Assembly: GCA_016490735.1 (NCBI GenBank)
Contig: JAEMWC010000010.1
Location: 62,001 to 126,000 of the forward strand
DNA length: 64,000 bases
Reading direction: 5' to 3'
DNA from: Pachyseris speciosa
Lineage: Eukaryota; Cnidaria; Anthozoa; Scleractinia; Pachyseridae
The translations under genes and the position numbers were made by a program. Below are positions 12,209 to 25,568 of this stretch, one piece after another (the first letter of the stretch is position 1; every line of letters begins with the position of its first letter). The notes under the pieces were generated by a model. The model had not been told where the DNA came from. It saw nothing but the letters and a program-made list of their open reading frames with translations, and did no database searches.

Positions 12209-13550
12209 GGCTACAATTAGCCTAAACTCGGGCTTGCAAAAAACAGTATTGTATCCCTAACTTAGCGCTAAACAAAAGAATTGAGGGAAGTCTGTCTTTC
12301 TTACATCGGACGCATTGTGTTTAGCTTGTGTTGGAGTTTATTTCTTTAGACCCCTATCAACATATATTCCTCTAAAATACAGCTCAACCATTGAGAACAA
12401 TAATTATAACACTTGTAAAAAATATTTCTAAGAGAACAAGAAAAAGAGAAACAGAAAAAATAGAGCCCGTGATATATATCACTAAAAGACATCGAACCCG
12501 GGTTAACTGCGTCACAGGCCACAGAGGTTTATCGTTATGCAAGGTGATAAAAATAGTGTATTGATTCCCCCAAAAAAAACTAAGCACACTTGTTTTCGCT
12601 TCGATGGATAATTGTTTGAGAAAGGAAACGCTTATCGAACGATGTAGGATTTTTTCGCATAAACGTTAATGGAGTCTCGGTGAAATGTGAGTAGAAAATT
12701 AATTAGCAGAGGAACCTGTTTACAAATACGTCAATCCAGGGTCATTTGAAACACAAGAAAGGAACGTTTCTGGACAGTTTCAAGTGACGCTAGTACATTT
12801 GTAAAAACTAATCGCTTATCATTCAAAAATTAAAGTCCAGAAATTGAGATATTGTGGCAAAATAGTAAATAAACTGCCTGTCAAAGTATCAGGGGTGTGT
12901 GATATCCCGTACTTGAGTTATTCAACAAAATGTACATCTCAATGGAGCGGATACGGGGAACACGGCAGTCCATCTGGAGTTAACTTTTGGTCATGTTAAA
13001 AGCTTTCTTCTCGCTGTTGAACTTGCAAACATTCGTATAGACACTTCTCTTAACATATTAGTTGTTCAGACTTCAAAGACACAAGGCGAATCGACGTTTT
13101 CCGACACGTGACAACAGTCATCATTCTTGCTGTTGATATGAGATTTACACTTCCGAATGACTCGGCCGTGAAAGGTCAAACTCCCTTTGTCTGTAGTACT
13201 CGCAGTCTACTGAAGCAGACACGAGGAAACACGGCAGTCCATCTGGAGTTAAGTTTACTCATGTTAAAAGCTTTCTTCTCGCCGTTGAACTTGCAAACAT
13301 TCGCATAGACACTTCTCTTAACATATTGTTTGTTCAGACTTCAAAAGACACAAGGTGAATCGACATTTTCCGATACGTGACAACAGGCACCACTCTGTTA
13401 AAAAAATAGTTAGCGCTTGCGCAGAAACGCCGGAAGTAAGCTTTGTGGATGATACTCGACGACGAAAAAGAAGAACCGTCGGTAGTTTTAGACCCGGGCG
13501 CCGCGCGAGACGCGGGCAGCCCGAGTAATTATGGCAACCCTAAAACATGG

Positions 13551-13630
13551 AATCCGGAAACCGGAAACCGGAATCCGAAATCCGGAATCCGGAAACCAGA
13601 AACCAGAAATCGGAAACCGGAAACTATAAC
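13551..13630. repeat. Minisatellite of ~7-bp GGAATCC/GGAAACC units
   Basis: Tandem short units built on CCGGAA(A/T)C. The reverse-complement array is at 14733-14860 on the other side of the foldback centre. Confidence 0.85.
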
Positions 13631-13700
13631 CGGGAAAAAGAAAATTTGATTTCAGTTAAAAATAGAGCTGTAATCAGGATAAGTCATATTGAATTGAAAA

Positions 13701-14020
13701 CGTTCTCTGGTTAAAAAGATTAAAAACATAAACTTTCGGCCATCAGTCTATAACCTTTAACGAATGAAAAATGTAGCGCGCGAACGGAAATCGTCGACGC
13801 GGATAATAACTCAAACCGTTGCCTAGGCAATACTCCATTTCATTGTAATTAGACCTCATTTCCATTTTAGCTTTTTTTACACTTCTTTTTGTGTTGTTAT
13901 TCTCAAAACATTTTTGCACCTTTCGTATATATTCCGTTCGCGCGCTACATTTTTCGTTCGTTAAAGGGTATGGACTGATAACCAAAAACTTATGTGTTTA
14001 ATCTTTTTAACCAGAGAACG
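13701..14020. repeat. Nested ~320-bp inverted-repeat (MITE-like) insertion
   Basis: 13701-13789 and 13931-14020 are inverted copies that include CGTTCTCTGGTTAAAAAGAT and a TAGCGCGCGAACGG stretch, around a ~140-bp centre. No ORF. It lies near the middle of the foldback element. Confidence 0.75.
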
Positions 14021-14732
14021 TATTTTGGTTTCAGTTATTTATGTCTATAATATTTCAGACGTTAGAAATTTGTATGGTAGTCTTTACACTAGGCTGTTAA
14101 GTAAGACTTATAAGGAGCTGCTAAAGTTTTACTTTTCCGGAATATGTGTGTGAAGGCTTAAGCAAAATCTTAGGTCATTTCACTTTGAAACTCATTCTAG
14201 TCGGAAAATTGAAATGATTCAAGAAAGTTTCAAGTGACTTGAAACTTGTGGTTTCTTGAGCTTTGAGGCGGGCGAGGCTGTAAGTCAATCTATAATCATA
14301 CAACTTAAGTTATATGTTAAATCCGAAAAATTTACTTGAAATATCAAAAACATAACTTGACTTGAAATATCCCTAAGTTGACTTTTTCTCTAGTGTAAAC
14401 ATTACCATAAAATAAAACTGTCCTGTCTGTGTGAGTGATCGTTTCGATCCGTCGGCGTGTTACACACGAATTTTGTATGTGAGTTATTATTACCCACTAA
14501 TGAGAAATCATTGTTCCCACGGTGATTTTGAAAAGGAAAGACTCCGTGCAGAAAAAAGTTAAAACTTTTTAGTCGCTCAGATGACGTTTACAACTCAGTA
14601 CAGATCAAGTAGTGACTAGCTGCAATAAGTCTACAACCAAAACTCTTCAAAAGATTTCAGTAATGTAAGGCAATTTTGCCTTTTGTGAAATCAATTTCTT
14701 CCTTTTTTCCGATTATAGTTTCCGAATTTAGA

Positions 14733-14860
14733 ATTCCGGATTCCGGATTCCGGATTCCGGATTCCGGATTCCTGATTCCGATTCGAATTGACGAATCCGG
14801 AATCCGGAATCCGGAATCCGGAATCCGGAATACTGAAATCAGGAATCCGGAATACTGAAA
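14733..14860. repeat. Minisatellite of ATTCCGG units
   Basis: About 15 units of ATTCCGG, switching strand sense near 14790, so this block is itself palindromic. It creates spurious short ORFs on both strands. Confidence 0.9.
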
Positions 14861-15059
14861 GCGTATCCAGGTCACCTGTCACGTATCGGAAATGTCGATT
14901 CACCTTGCGTCTTTTGAAGTCTGAACAAACAATATGTTAAGAGAAGTGTCTATGCGAATGTTTGCAAGTTCAACGGCGAGAAGAAAGCTTTTAACATGAG
15001 TAAACTTAACTCCAGATGGACTGCCGTGTTTCCTCGTGTCTGCTTCAGTAGACTGCGAG

Positions 15060-15168
15060 TAGTCTCTAATTTTGGCGATGGATTGTGGGGCGGGCGAAAG
15101 ACACGTGCGCGCGCGAAGTTGCGAGGAGACGCGACGCGAGGGGAGCGTCAAAAATTAGAGACTACAGA
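15060..15168. repeat. ~100-bp TIR insertion present only in the right foldback arm
   Basis: Begins GTCTCTAATTTT and ends AAAATTAGAGAC, flanked by TA on both sides. The equivalent place in the left arm (about 13197) has TACTA instead. The centre is GC-rich. Confidence 0.7.
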
Positions 15169-16164
15169 CAAAGGGAGTTTGACCTTTCACGGCGAGTCAT
15201 TCGGAAGTGTAATCTCATATCAACAGCAAGAATGATGCCTGTTGTCACGTGTCGGAAAACGTCGATTCGCCTTGTGTCTTTGAAGTCTGAACAACTAATA
15301 TGTTAAGAGAAGTGTCTATACGAATGTTTGCAAGTTCAACAGCGAGAAGAAAGCTTTTAACATGACCAAAAGTTAACTCCAGATGGACTGCCGTGTTCCC
15401 CGTATCCGCTCCATTGAGATGTACATTTTGTTGAATAACTCAAGTACGGGATATCACACACCCCTGATACTTTGACAGGCAGTTTATTTACTATTTTGCC
15501 ACAATATCTCAATTTCTGGACTTTAATTTTTGAATGATAAGCGATTAGTTTTTACAAATGTACTAGCGTCACTTGAAAACTGTCCAGAAACGTTCCTTTC
15601 TTGTGTTTCAAATGACCCTGGATTGACGTATTTGTAAACAGTTTCACTCTGCTAATTAAATTTCTACTCACATTTCACCGAGACTCCATTAACGCTTATG
15701 CGAAAAAATCCTACATCGTTCGATAAGCGATTCCTTTCTCAAACAATTATCCATCGAAGCGAAAAAATGTGCTTTAGTTTTTTTTGGAATCAATACACTA
15801 TTTTTATCACCTTGCATAACGATAAACCTCTGTGGCCTGAAGTTCATTGTTTCTGCCTGTGACGCAGCTAACCGGGTTCGATGTCTTTTAGTGGTATATA
15901 TCACGGGCTCTATTTTTTCTGTTTCTCTTTTTCTTGTTCTTTTAGAAATACTTTTTACAAGTGTTATAATTATTGTTCTCAATGGTTGAGCTGTATTTTA
16001 GAGGAATATATGTTGATAGGGGTGTAAAGAAATAGACTCCAACACAAGCTAAACACAATGCGTCCGATGTAAGAAAGACAGACTTCCCTCAATTCTTTTG
16101 TTTAGCGCTAAGTTAGGGATACAATACTGTTTTTTGCAAGCCGAGTTTAGGCTTAATTGTAGCC

Positions 16165-18860
16165 TCTTGTCTCTTCTTTCACTCAAGTTTCAGCGAAATT
16201 AATAATAAGTTAGATACCACCAGAATGTCTTCTAGATAAACCCATATTCTTTCTGTCTGTTAGCGCTTTCTTTAGCTTGATCTCTACTGTTAAAAGGTAT
16301 CAGATACTATCTACTATTTCAAAAAAGGAGGATCTTTTGGCTCCAAATTTAAACTTTTCAAATTTGAATCTCTCAAATCATAACAACCCTTAGTGAGTCT
16401 TAGCTTACAAATCCTCTTTATATTCTCGGAAACTGCAATGGCTTTTATAAATTCACTCCTTCGTCATTCTGCTCGAATGATGTCACAATTTACCTTGTGC
16501 CCTGTTATCAGGTGTGACCAATTTGTCACGTTAGGTTCAGCACGAGCAACTTTCCCGTGCGTTGTTCCCATTTTACAGCTCTAAGCAACAAAAATTTGCA
16601 AATGTATAGGATTTCTTTCACTGATCCTCCGCTCTCCTGTAAACAATTCTTCCCCTTTCCTTGAATGCAACTGCTCTGTCACAAGTTCAAAAACAGGAAG
16701 CAAATAGAAAAGACAACAGCATCGGTTTATGCACATTTATTCATAAATATAGTTTCACCTCTCATGGGCAGGGATATTAATTACGAACCAACAAAATGAC
16801 CAGCTCCCAGTTGGCTTATTTGCTCAGTTGGTAGTGCACTGCACCGGTATCGCAGAAGTCGTGGGATCGAATCCCGTACAATTTTTTAGGTTTTATTTTC
16901 ATTACTGCTAAAGTATGTTCATAACTGCGATGATCACTCACATATTCATTTATTAATCCGCAGTTCAAATATATGATTTTCATATATTCATATATAGTCA
17001 AACATGGAATATTTAACATTTTAAGAGGAGCAGATTTTTGGTGGTGTATCTCGTTTTGGCGTTTTGTTTAGTGACCGAGAGTCCCTGATCATTTGATCGC
17101 CAAACATTTAAAACACGTGCAATTTGACGGGAGCAAATTTGTCTCATGAGCGGCGTGAACATTACCTTGAGGACATTATTTGAAAATTCTTGCAAAAGCG
17201 TTGCTACAAGGCATTTGCAGACAAACAAGAGAAATACCCAACCGTTTAATTTACGCACAGACATTCATAAAGATACCGGTGGTCCAATTTAAAGAAAACA
17301 TTAGTTTGGTAAGTTTCGCTAACTGTTGTCTGACACTCGCTCTTCATTGGCGGATGAAATAAAAATTACTAAACGGGGAACACTTAACTCAGCAATTTTT
17401 TGGCGGTGTATCCCTGGGGTTTTGTGTAATGACTGAGTCCCTAATCTTAAGGTCACCAAACATTTGAAACATGTGGTATCTGTGCGTGAACAACAAACAG
17501 TGACGAGAACATCATGTTAAACTCTAAATAAAGGTGTTGGAAATTTTTTCTTTTCCGGATGTGAGATGGGAAGTGGGAGGGGGATGTTGAGGGTGTGATG
17601 GTAAGGAAGGGGGGTGGGGGGGGGGTTGTCGGGGGTGTGGGCAGAAGAGTTTCTTCGCTAAACACGACTGTAAGGCAATTTCAGCCGGACAAACGCGAAA
17701 AGTACTTAACAATTACCAGGATTTCGGGATCGTATATCCCAGAACTATATTCCATAAACTGTCGAAAACCTCGACACTATGATCTGCACCCAGTTTCAAT
17801 GTTGTACTGAAATAAAACCGATCTCGTTTAGGTTGCCTCTCTACAAAAAATAATACTCTGTGAGAATAAAAACAAAACATATATTTCATTGATCCGCAAG
17901 AGCTGACGTCCTCCTTCGATCAAGTCGCCGTAACATGATTCCTTCTTGCGCACATAGCTTCATGTTTCTACATTTAACATAAAATTTGAAAAGGTGATTA
18001 GGATACCTTAAACGTTCCTTGCGTAAAAACAGATGAATTAAATTTACGTTTGTATAACGTTGGGCACAAATAAAAGCTGTTCACCTATATAGTTTTCCGA
18101 TGTCAGTTTCGGCGATGTCTCGATAATGGGCTAGTAACAGCCCTGATAAGTATTTTAGAGTACAACTTAGAGGCAGGTGTAAGAATTTATTTTTCAAAGA
18201 TAAGTCTCCATGAAATGTTTAAAATAATTGAATGTTAAGACTTCCTCTGTCCACTGCGATCAAAAGTCGATCTCTCCCCTACACTACAGGTATCTCAATT
18301 ATTACAGCGACAGTTAAGCGCATTTTATTCCCTGCATGTATATTTGACACCAGATCTCTACCACGCTGGAGACAAAGCGTTATCATTTTTAAACAGCCAA
18401 ATTTGTTAGTGGGCGCTCAATTTGATCAGGTATTTGTATAGAGTGCGCCAGCAAGGAATAACGACTGTAAGAGAGTAATATTATCCATCAATTTGTGCAA
18501 CCACAAGTTAGAGTTAATTGAGAATAGCAAGCTCTGTGGGCTGGAATGATTAGCTATTTGGTGTAAGTTCTTTGAATCCTTTCGGCGGCTTTTACAGATG
18601 TAAACTTGTTTTAAAAACTGCATGGTCACCTTTTGAGCAGAAAATAGAGAGAAGGAAACACGGACAAAGTAGAAAAAGACGAGAAAGACGTGTGAAAATA
18701 AAGGGAGAACAGAACAAAATAACTGTAGTTCAGCCCACCAAATATTTTGTAAGAAACATTTGTTTCGATCATGGCATAACATTTGGTGATCACGTAGCTT
18801 AGGTTGCGTATTCTATTTTGGACGGCTCGGCCGCCCTGCTTAGTACAATAAAAACCCGCA
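16165..18860. other. 3' flank of receptor unit 3, no gene seen
   Basis: Homologous to 1600-4500 and 6800-9040. Includes a degenerate tRNA-like sequence (16813-16880) and a G-rich block (17560-17645, including a run of nine G). No credible gene. Confidence 0.65.
16813..16880 (+). repeat. Degenerate tRNA-like sequence
   Basis: Sister of the copy at 2343. A and B boxes are partly kept, and the acceptor stem does not pair. Confidence 0.55.
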
Positions 18861-21395
18861 TACAATAACACCCATTTTCGGGGTTCAGGCTGATTGGGTT
18901 CTTATATATCGGGTATTTAAGGTGAAATCAGCCTGAAAGTGTTCTTAAGTGTTCTTAATTTTTTACTTCTAAAAAAATGTAAGGGATTTACTAACTATTG
19001 GTGACATTCATTTTATTGCATATTTTTCATGTAATTATAAGACTTTTAATTCCAAATACAGTTGTTGTACATTTTCTATACACAGCAAGTCAAATTACTA
19101 AAATGAGTTAGAAATGCCACTCTAGCTTCACGTAGCTTATTTTTGACCCATTTTCGGTCAAAATTTCATGTGTATGGTGACTTTTTTTTTATTTTTGTAA
19201 AACATACTAAGATAATATATAGATTTGGCCAAGTCCTAAAAGCGGAGCTCCACGATTATTATTATTTTTACCGGTATTGAGCAACACCGCACGGCTTTCC
19301 TTTCGCCGATATTTTACATTTAAAGCAGTCAACAGGAATTGACTGTGGTACAAAAACCTCAAAACATTACAAGAAAACAATACAGTCGAAGCGTGTGTTT
19401 GTTCGGAAACAAGTTTAGCAATCCAAGAACGATCAAATATTTTCATTCAACATCGTTGGACAAGCATGTTTGAAGGTTTAGCCACCTCTCTCAATAGTGC
19501 ATTAAATCAAAATTACCCTTTGCCATTATTTTCGCATTTCGATGTTGCAAAATATCTAAACTAGTAAGAATCCTTTCCAGTAGCAACACCAGAAAATTTT
19601 GTGCAAAAGTAGGTAAAGAATAAGGATTTAGAGAGGGGGGTGGCTGGTAAAGGCCTTGGCGAGCTTAATGTAGTTTCAAACGTGCAAAATGAAAGTAGGA
19701 GGGTGGTAAGTTTTTAAATTATTATGTTAGTTCAAACTATTTTGGGTTCAACAAGGACAACACCCTGTGGCCAGTGGCCCGAGGGTGTTTCTGTGTGTTG
19801 AGAATGTATGTCACGTGACTTGTGGAGGCCCAAAAATCATCCCTAACCCATACCTAACCATAAGCTAAGGAACTGACCCAGAGGGCAAAAAAACTGACGT
19901 TATATATGCAACCCCAACCGAACCATATATTTCAGTCAGGGGTTACTATTTCTGCTCCCTGAAGGTGTCAAATACTTGGTCACGTGACATCCGGTGTTTC
20001 CCTTTAAATGGCTTTCCATGTTTGACCTAGATCAAACCTTTTCATCCAACATTTCGCATTACGAAGAAATGTTTGATCTTTAACGACTCCAACAAACAAA
20101 TCGTGCACGAACGGTAAAAAGCAATCAAATGAACCACATAACGTCGAAAATTTCAGCGATAATACGCAAAAAATCGTTCTGTGGACTCAATCTGTCTAGT
20201 GTTTCGTCAAACATTTTGTTTGTGCGTTTAGCTACCCAACGTTGTTTGACAACTGACGACGTTGGATGAAAATGTGTGATCGTTTAGCCGGAGCTTTAAT
20301 CCTTAATTTTACGAGGACTCATTGCGATTACCTGTTAGTAAGATAAGGGCAAAAATTTCTAAACGCTATCGAGGCACCGAGGTCGAAAAACAGTCAGCCA
20401 AGCAGATTAAAAACACCCGTTCGCAAAGCAACGTAACAAAACAAGCAAACAATTCAACTACTGCTTTGCGTACATAACGAGTAGAGATGACTGTTATTTA
20501 TATCCAGCCGAGAGAAAAATACAAGTTCATTCTTGAACAAAAGTAACAACGATTAAACCAAATGTTAAGCTTCAATTTGTTTAATTTACCTCAGTGTCCT
20601 GTTTTGTAGACGTTTCTACCACTTGAAAATATGCAAGCTTCCACTTTAGTAAAAACACGCATTCGCAGAAAGCAAACGGTTTGTCCAAAGAAAGAACTTC
20701 TGCCACAGAGTTTGAGCTACTCGTTCCTCCCATTAATGCCGGTGATCTGCTTTCTTGGTGAGCTGCAAGATGCCGCGGTAAAGTGACAGCAAAGCCATCG
20801 AAGCGTTAAATCATTTTGTTTTCAACCACACAATCGATCCAAGTTTCAAGCCTTTCCTGAGAAAAGTCTTTCACGCCTCCCGGCTTTTTAGCACTTGCAA
20901 ATTCACCTTCCGGAGGATCTTTTAACAAGTCTTAATTGTTATGCTTTTTACGCGAATTAAAACACAAACTTCGATCGAAGAAGATGAAATTGTTTTGCTC
21001 ATAATGAGGAAACCAACCGAATGAACTGAATGAGAAATTTCGAGCCGCGCGGCTGCCGCACGGGAGAAAGCGCGCGAAAAATTAAGCCTCGTTTGGGTTT
21101 TGGTGTCTCGTTTTGGTTAAGTTAATCAGGATTGAGCCTGCGATCCAATCGAAAGCCAGTACGTGGTCAGCGGTCAACTTAAAAAGAAGCAGCTGACCTC
21201 GATGAGTTCTAAACTTGAGCCCGCGATATGCTCACGTGATACTGGTCAGCGGATGACTTGTTTTGACAGGTGTCAATTGACCATACATGGATGTCCAACT
21301 ATCAGAGATGTGCGCTGTTCTTGCGCTGTAAACTAGCTGGCCAGGCTCTGGTCAGGTGGAGTATGCCGCCATGTTGGGCTCAAGTATTGATTATT

Positions 21396-21428
<33 letters not shown>

Positions 21429-21473
21429 CGTCGTCGTGCGTACGCGCCCACGAGCAATACCGCTAGCCATTTT

Positions 21474-21505
<32 letters not shown>

Positions 21506-22087
21506 AGGTATGGTGCTCCGCTTGGCGGCCCTTCGGGCCGCCGGAGCTCCGCTACAAATAACCGAAGAGTGAATTGTTGAGGAATATTAACAAGAGGGAT
21601 TTTTAAAAGCGAAAGAGAAATGCCCTGGGAAGCACGAGCCGTAAGCGAGGTCTTTTTAACACACATTTCTTTACCTCCTGTATTAAATGAACTTATTTTT
21701 ACTTTGGCTTTAATTCCTTTGTTTTGCCATAGGGGAATATATCCCATAACCTCGCTCTTAACTGTGTTGAAAGCTGGGAGCAGCTTTGTTTGTTTAAAAG
21801 AAAGGGTTTGGCTAATGAACAACTAATTAAGGTTAAGTGACTTATTCCCCTTACATATTAATACGTAACCACCTTGCCTACTAACACATCATCTTGCAAA
21901 TGTTACTTACTAATGTTAAAACAACACTACAGTTTGTGAAATGAAACTGTCCATTTCCTTCTTTTACAGATTCTTTTCGCAATGCCAACAAACAACTTTG
22001 CTGACTTTATAATTGACGGCAATAATTATCTTTAATCAAGCTCAAACAATTGAATCGATTGCGTCATAGATCAATCGGGTGTGGGAG
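18861..22087. other. Intergenic repeat-like DNA, then upstream DNA of receptor unit 4
   Basis: No credible gene. 18870-18945 has short inverted pieces around CAGCCTGAA. 19240-21560 is non-coding with ATT-rich simple patches (19250, 21395) and a GC hairpin near 21520-21550. It may be an old non-autonomous DNA transposon, but ends could not be fixed. 21780-22087 is receptor upstream DNA homologous to 4500-4950. Confidence 0.45.
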
Positions 22088-22224
22088 TGTAAACTCAACT
22101 TCAAATAATGATGTAAACTCAGAGGCCGGAGATTCTTAGCTCGTCTCTCACAACTCCCCCGAACTCCAGTCCAGACCCCTTTGCCCTAAAGTGGCCTAAT
22201 GGGGCCCTGGTTACAACTGTCACA
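22088..22224 (-). repeat. 3' LTR of the Gypsy element
   Basis: 137 bp, matching 27161-27298. Bounded by the polypurine tract on the inside and the GGAG duplication outside. Confidence 0.93.
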
Positions 22225-22346
22225 CTCTTCCCCCTAGGGAGGTAAATAAGACCGGAACAGTTAGGAACACAACAAAGCTCAGGTTACAAGTCATTGTAAA
22301 AAGTAAATGCCGGCATCTTCATCATCATCGTCCTCAAAGGCAGGGT

Positions 22347-23350
22347 TCAGTTCCCATTCCCCATACCTATCAGGGGGTCGGCGTGACCTAATCCCTCTCC
22401 GCAACGACGAGAAAGGCGTCGAGCCAGGTTCAGGTTCAAATCATCTAAGCTTTCACGATCTAATCGGTCAGTCCTCCCGGCACAGCTCTTAGCCTGTATG
22501 GACGGGATCTCTATGCTTGACTCAGGCATGGGTGAGACAATATCCGAAGAAGGAAGTACAGGGGTCCTTGCTGGCTGCCCATCTGAGCAGGAGACTTCAG
22601 GGAGAGAAGCGTTTTCCAGTGGACGGGGTACAGGAGGTAATGTAACTGGAACTGGTGAGGCACTCTCGCTGTCACAATCGTTTTGGCTAGGACGAAGGCG
22701 TACTGGGCGTGTGTGAAGGGGACGAAGCTGGTCACGATGTCGTAAAAAGCGTTTACTGAAATTACTGGCCTGCTTGATGCGGTAGGTATTACCTGCAAGA
22801 CATTTCACAACTATGAAAGGACCTTGCCAACGGCTTTGCAGCTTGGAGGGCAAACCTGGCCGAGGGGGGACATGAATCATTACAGAGTCTCCAACATGTA
22901 AAGGGGAAGAGGTCCCTTCGCTGCCCGCAACTCTCCTTTGCTTGTTTTGAAGGTCCCGATCGGCTGCACTTGAGTGGGCCTCCTTTAGACGTGAAGCGAG
23001 GGTTGACGCCCATTGTTGAATGGTGGATGGGGACTTTGTAGGACCAGGAGCTAGAACCAATCGTGGGGTACGTGGCGCATACCCATAAGACAGGTAAAAT
23101 GGCGAGTACCCAGTAGCGCTGTGATCGTGATTCATGTAATTGAATTGCACAAAAGGGATCTCCAAATCCCAAAATCTCCGCACTCGTCAGTTGATTTCCT
23201 CAGCATCTCCCCAATAGTACGGTTTAGTCTCTCAACATTGCCATTGGCTTGAGGATGGAGAGCAGATATGCGTTTCTTGTCAATGCCAAGTTCATGAGCA
23301 ATCGTGCTTAGGGCCTGGTTGTCAAATTCGCAGTCACGGTCGGTTAAGAT
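22347..23350 (-). pseudogene. pol: Gypsy integrase C-terminal part
   Basis: Continues the integrase core in two shifted frames. Frame breaks lie near 23360 and 23180. The main segment (22347-23183) carries the end of the core, a DNA-binding region (GPFIVVKCLAGNTYRI) and a long Ser/Pro-rich tail of about 120 residues. Confidence 0.8.
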
Positions 23351-24336
23351 GGACTCGGGATTCCCCGACGACAGAAAACATGATGCACAACAGCACGAGC
23401 AACGGTTTTGGCTGACTTATCGGGAATAGGGATCATTTCCGCCGCGCGGGTAAGCAGATCTATGACCACTAAAACATAACGGTTTCGGCGTTGAGTGGGT
23501 TTCTTGCCAAAGGGGCCTTTGATATCCATCGCAATCTCCTGCCATGGTTCTCGTGGTTGTGATGACAGCGTGAACTGTGTATAAGGACGGGAAGGGGCGG
23601 GTCGGTTGCGCGCACATGGAACACATGACTGGCAGTACTTCTGAACATCGGCGACCATGTTCAGCCAGAAATATTCCCGACGGATCAGGCTGGTGGTTTT
23701 CTCAGCAGCCATGTGGCCTGCATGGTCATGTTTCAAGCGTAAAACGAAGGGAATTAGGGCATCAGGGACCACCAGCTGATTGACGTGATGTTTGTTAGTT
23801 TTGTAATGAATATACAACAGACCATCGTCTTTTCCCAGAAAAAGAAATTGCCTTTTGGTAGACCAACGGCGAAGTGCAGGATTTGTGTCTGGGAACTGCT
23901 TTCCACCACGTTGCAATACATTGATTACAATCCCTAACACGGGGTCTGACTGCTGGTACTCTTGAAATTTAACAACACTGAACAGGCCATCACGCGATAA
24001 CGTGTTGACAGAAGACTTACGCGAGAGAGCATCGGCATGGAGGTTCGTAACACCAGGTCGGTGATTAATCACAAAGTCAAATTCCTCAGATTCTTCTAGC
24101 CAACGGGCATAGCGGCCTCGGGGATCGCGAGTGTTCCTTAACCACTGAAGACCTTTATGATCTGTGTGCCAGGTGAAGCGACGCCCTAACAGGTACGGAC
24201 GAAATTTGCGTAACCCGAAGATGAAGGCATATGCCTCTTTGTCACGCGTGTGCCAGTTTAACTCGTTGTCGACTAGCGCCTTGGATGCGAACAAAACTGG
24301 TTGATCTCTACCAGAGTCATTTCTGGGACAGAACAC
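23344..24336 (-). pseudogene. pol: Gypsy RNase H and integrase N-terminal half
   Basis: RNase H residues occupy the first ~110 positions (WHTDHKGLQWL, HADALSR). An H2C2 integrase zinc finger (HDHAGH ... CQSCVPC) and the start of the catalytic core with the first Asp (IAMDIKGPFG) follow. The frame is lost at both ends relative to neighbouring pol segments. Confidence 0.88.
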
Positions 24337-25568
24337 AGCCTATTCCCGTATCAGAAGCATCGGTGCTCAGTTCAAAAGGTTTAGACATATCAGGGAACTG
24401 AAGGAGGACTTCACTCGACGTTAATGCAAATTTCAAGTCATTGAAGGCGGCGTCCCTCTCTAAAGTCCAGACGAATTTCGATTTCCCTGTTAACTGGTTT
24501 AGGACATGAGCACGTTGTTGAAGATTAGGGATGAATTCACCATAGTAATTACACAGTCCAAGGAATGCCCGCAGTTCCTTAGTGTTTTGAGGACGTGGCC
24601 AATTACGGATTTCACTTAATTTCGCAGGGTCGGGCTCGATGCCCTTTGCTGAGATTTGGTGACCCAGGAAAATGAGCTTCTGTCGACATAATGACACTTT
24701 GCTAGACTTGATAGTCAATCCTGCTGCCCGCAGACGCTCAAGGACCTCCTTCAAAAGGTAGTAATGTTCGCGAAAGTTCCTCCCTCCGATGATGATGTCA
24801 TCCAAGTAGACAGCAATACCATTCCGCTGTAAACCATTCATAATGCCATGCCATGAGGCGTGCAAAGACAGCTGGGGCATTTTTGACCCCAAAGGGCATA
24901 ACGCAAAACTGCCAATGACCAGATTCAGTTGAGAATGCTGTCTTGTGGCGATGCTTCGTGGCTATTGGAATCTGCCAGTACCCACTGTATAGGTCTAAGG
25001 TTATAAAGAGATTGGAACCATGCAGCGAGTCAAGGCATTCGCGAACAGACGGCAAGGGAAATATCTCCGTAATGGTTGCATCATTCAAGCCGCGAAAATC
25101 TGCACAAGAACGGTATGAGCCATCAGCTTTCGGGACGAGTAAAATGGGAGCAGAATATGGTGACCTGGAGGGCTCAATGATACCTTGCTCCTCCATGTTC
25201 TGGATCTGTCGATCAACCTCTGCGCGGAGAGAGAAGGACGTTCGACGGAGCTTTATTGCGACAGGCACCTCAGTCTTGGTATGAATGTGGAAGTAGGCTC
25301 TGTTATTGCGGCCGACTTCTGTGTCATTGTTAGCGAACACATCACGGTAATCATCAAGGAGAGTTGCTAGTTCCGCTTTCTCTGAAGGTGACACTTCACA
25401 ATGATCCAAGTTAACTGCTACTGGACCCTTCTTAGGTGGCACAGGAGGAGGTGGAGGGTTCTCTGAAAAAGTGTTGATATCGGCACCCTGATCATCGACT
25501 TTGACTGAGGAGAGTTCTCCAATTCTTGTGCCCGCGAACAGTTTAATTGGCAGATTACTGTTGTTCAT
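24317..25568 (-). pseudogene. pol: Gypsy reverse transcriptase (two frames)
   Basis: The segment 24798-25568 has LDLYSGYWQIP and MPFGVKNAPAVF. The segment 24317-24892 has the catalytic YLDDII, the thumb and the connection region. The break lies near 24880, just before the active site. A Pro-rich linker follows the protease. Confidence 0.92.

Larger units (their letters stand above)
12209..16164. mobile_element. Giant foldback element with ~1.4 kb inverted arms
   Basis: The left arm starts GGCTACAATTAGCCTAAAC at 12209. Its reverse complement ends the element at 16164. Arms match through about 13382 (left) and 14876 (right), and patchily further to about 13662 and 14685. No transposase-like ORF is visible. 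Inside are ATTCCGG minisatellites, a smaller nested inverted repeat and, in the right arm only, a ~100-bp insertion. It is probably a non-autonomous foldback DNA transposon. No clear target duplication is seen. Confidence 0.8.

Noticed and set aside
13443..13649. Charged ORF with PETGNRNPKSG repeats
   Set aside because: Reads through the CCGGAAACC minisatellite in the foldback element.
14657..14903. Three overlapping ORFs rich in Ser, Gly, Ile, Pro and Arg
   Set aside because: Products of the ATTCCGG minisatellite reading open in several frames.
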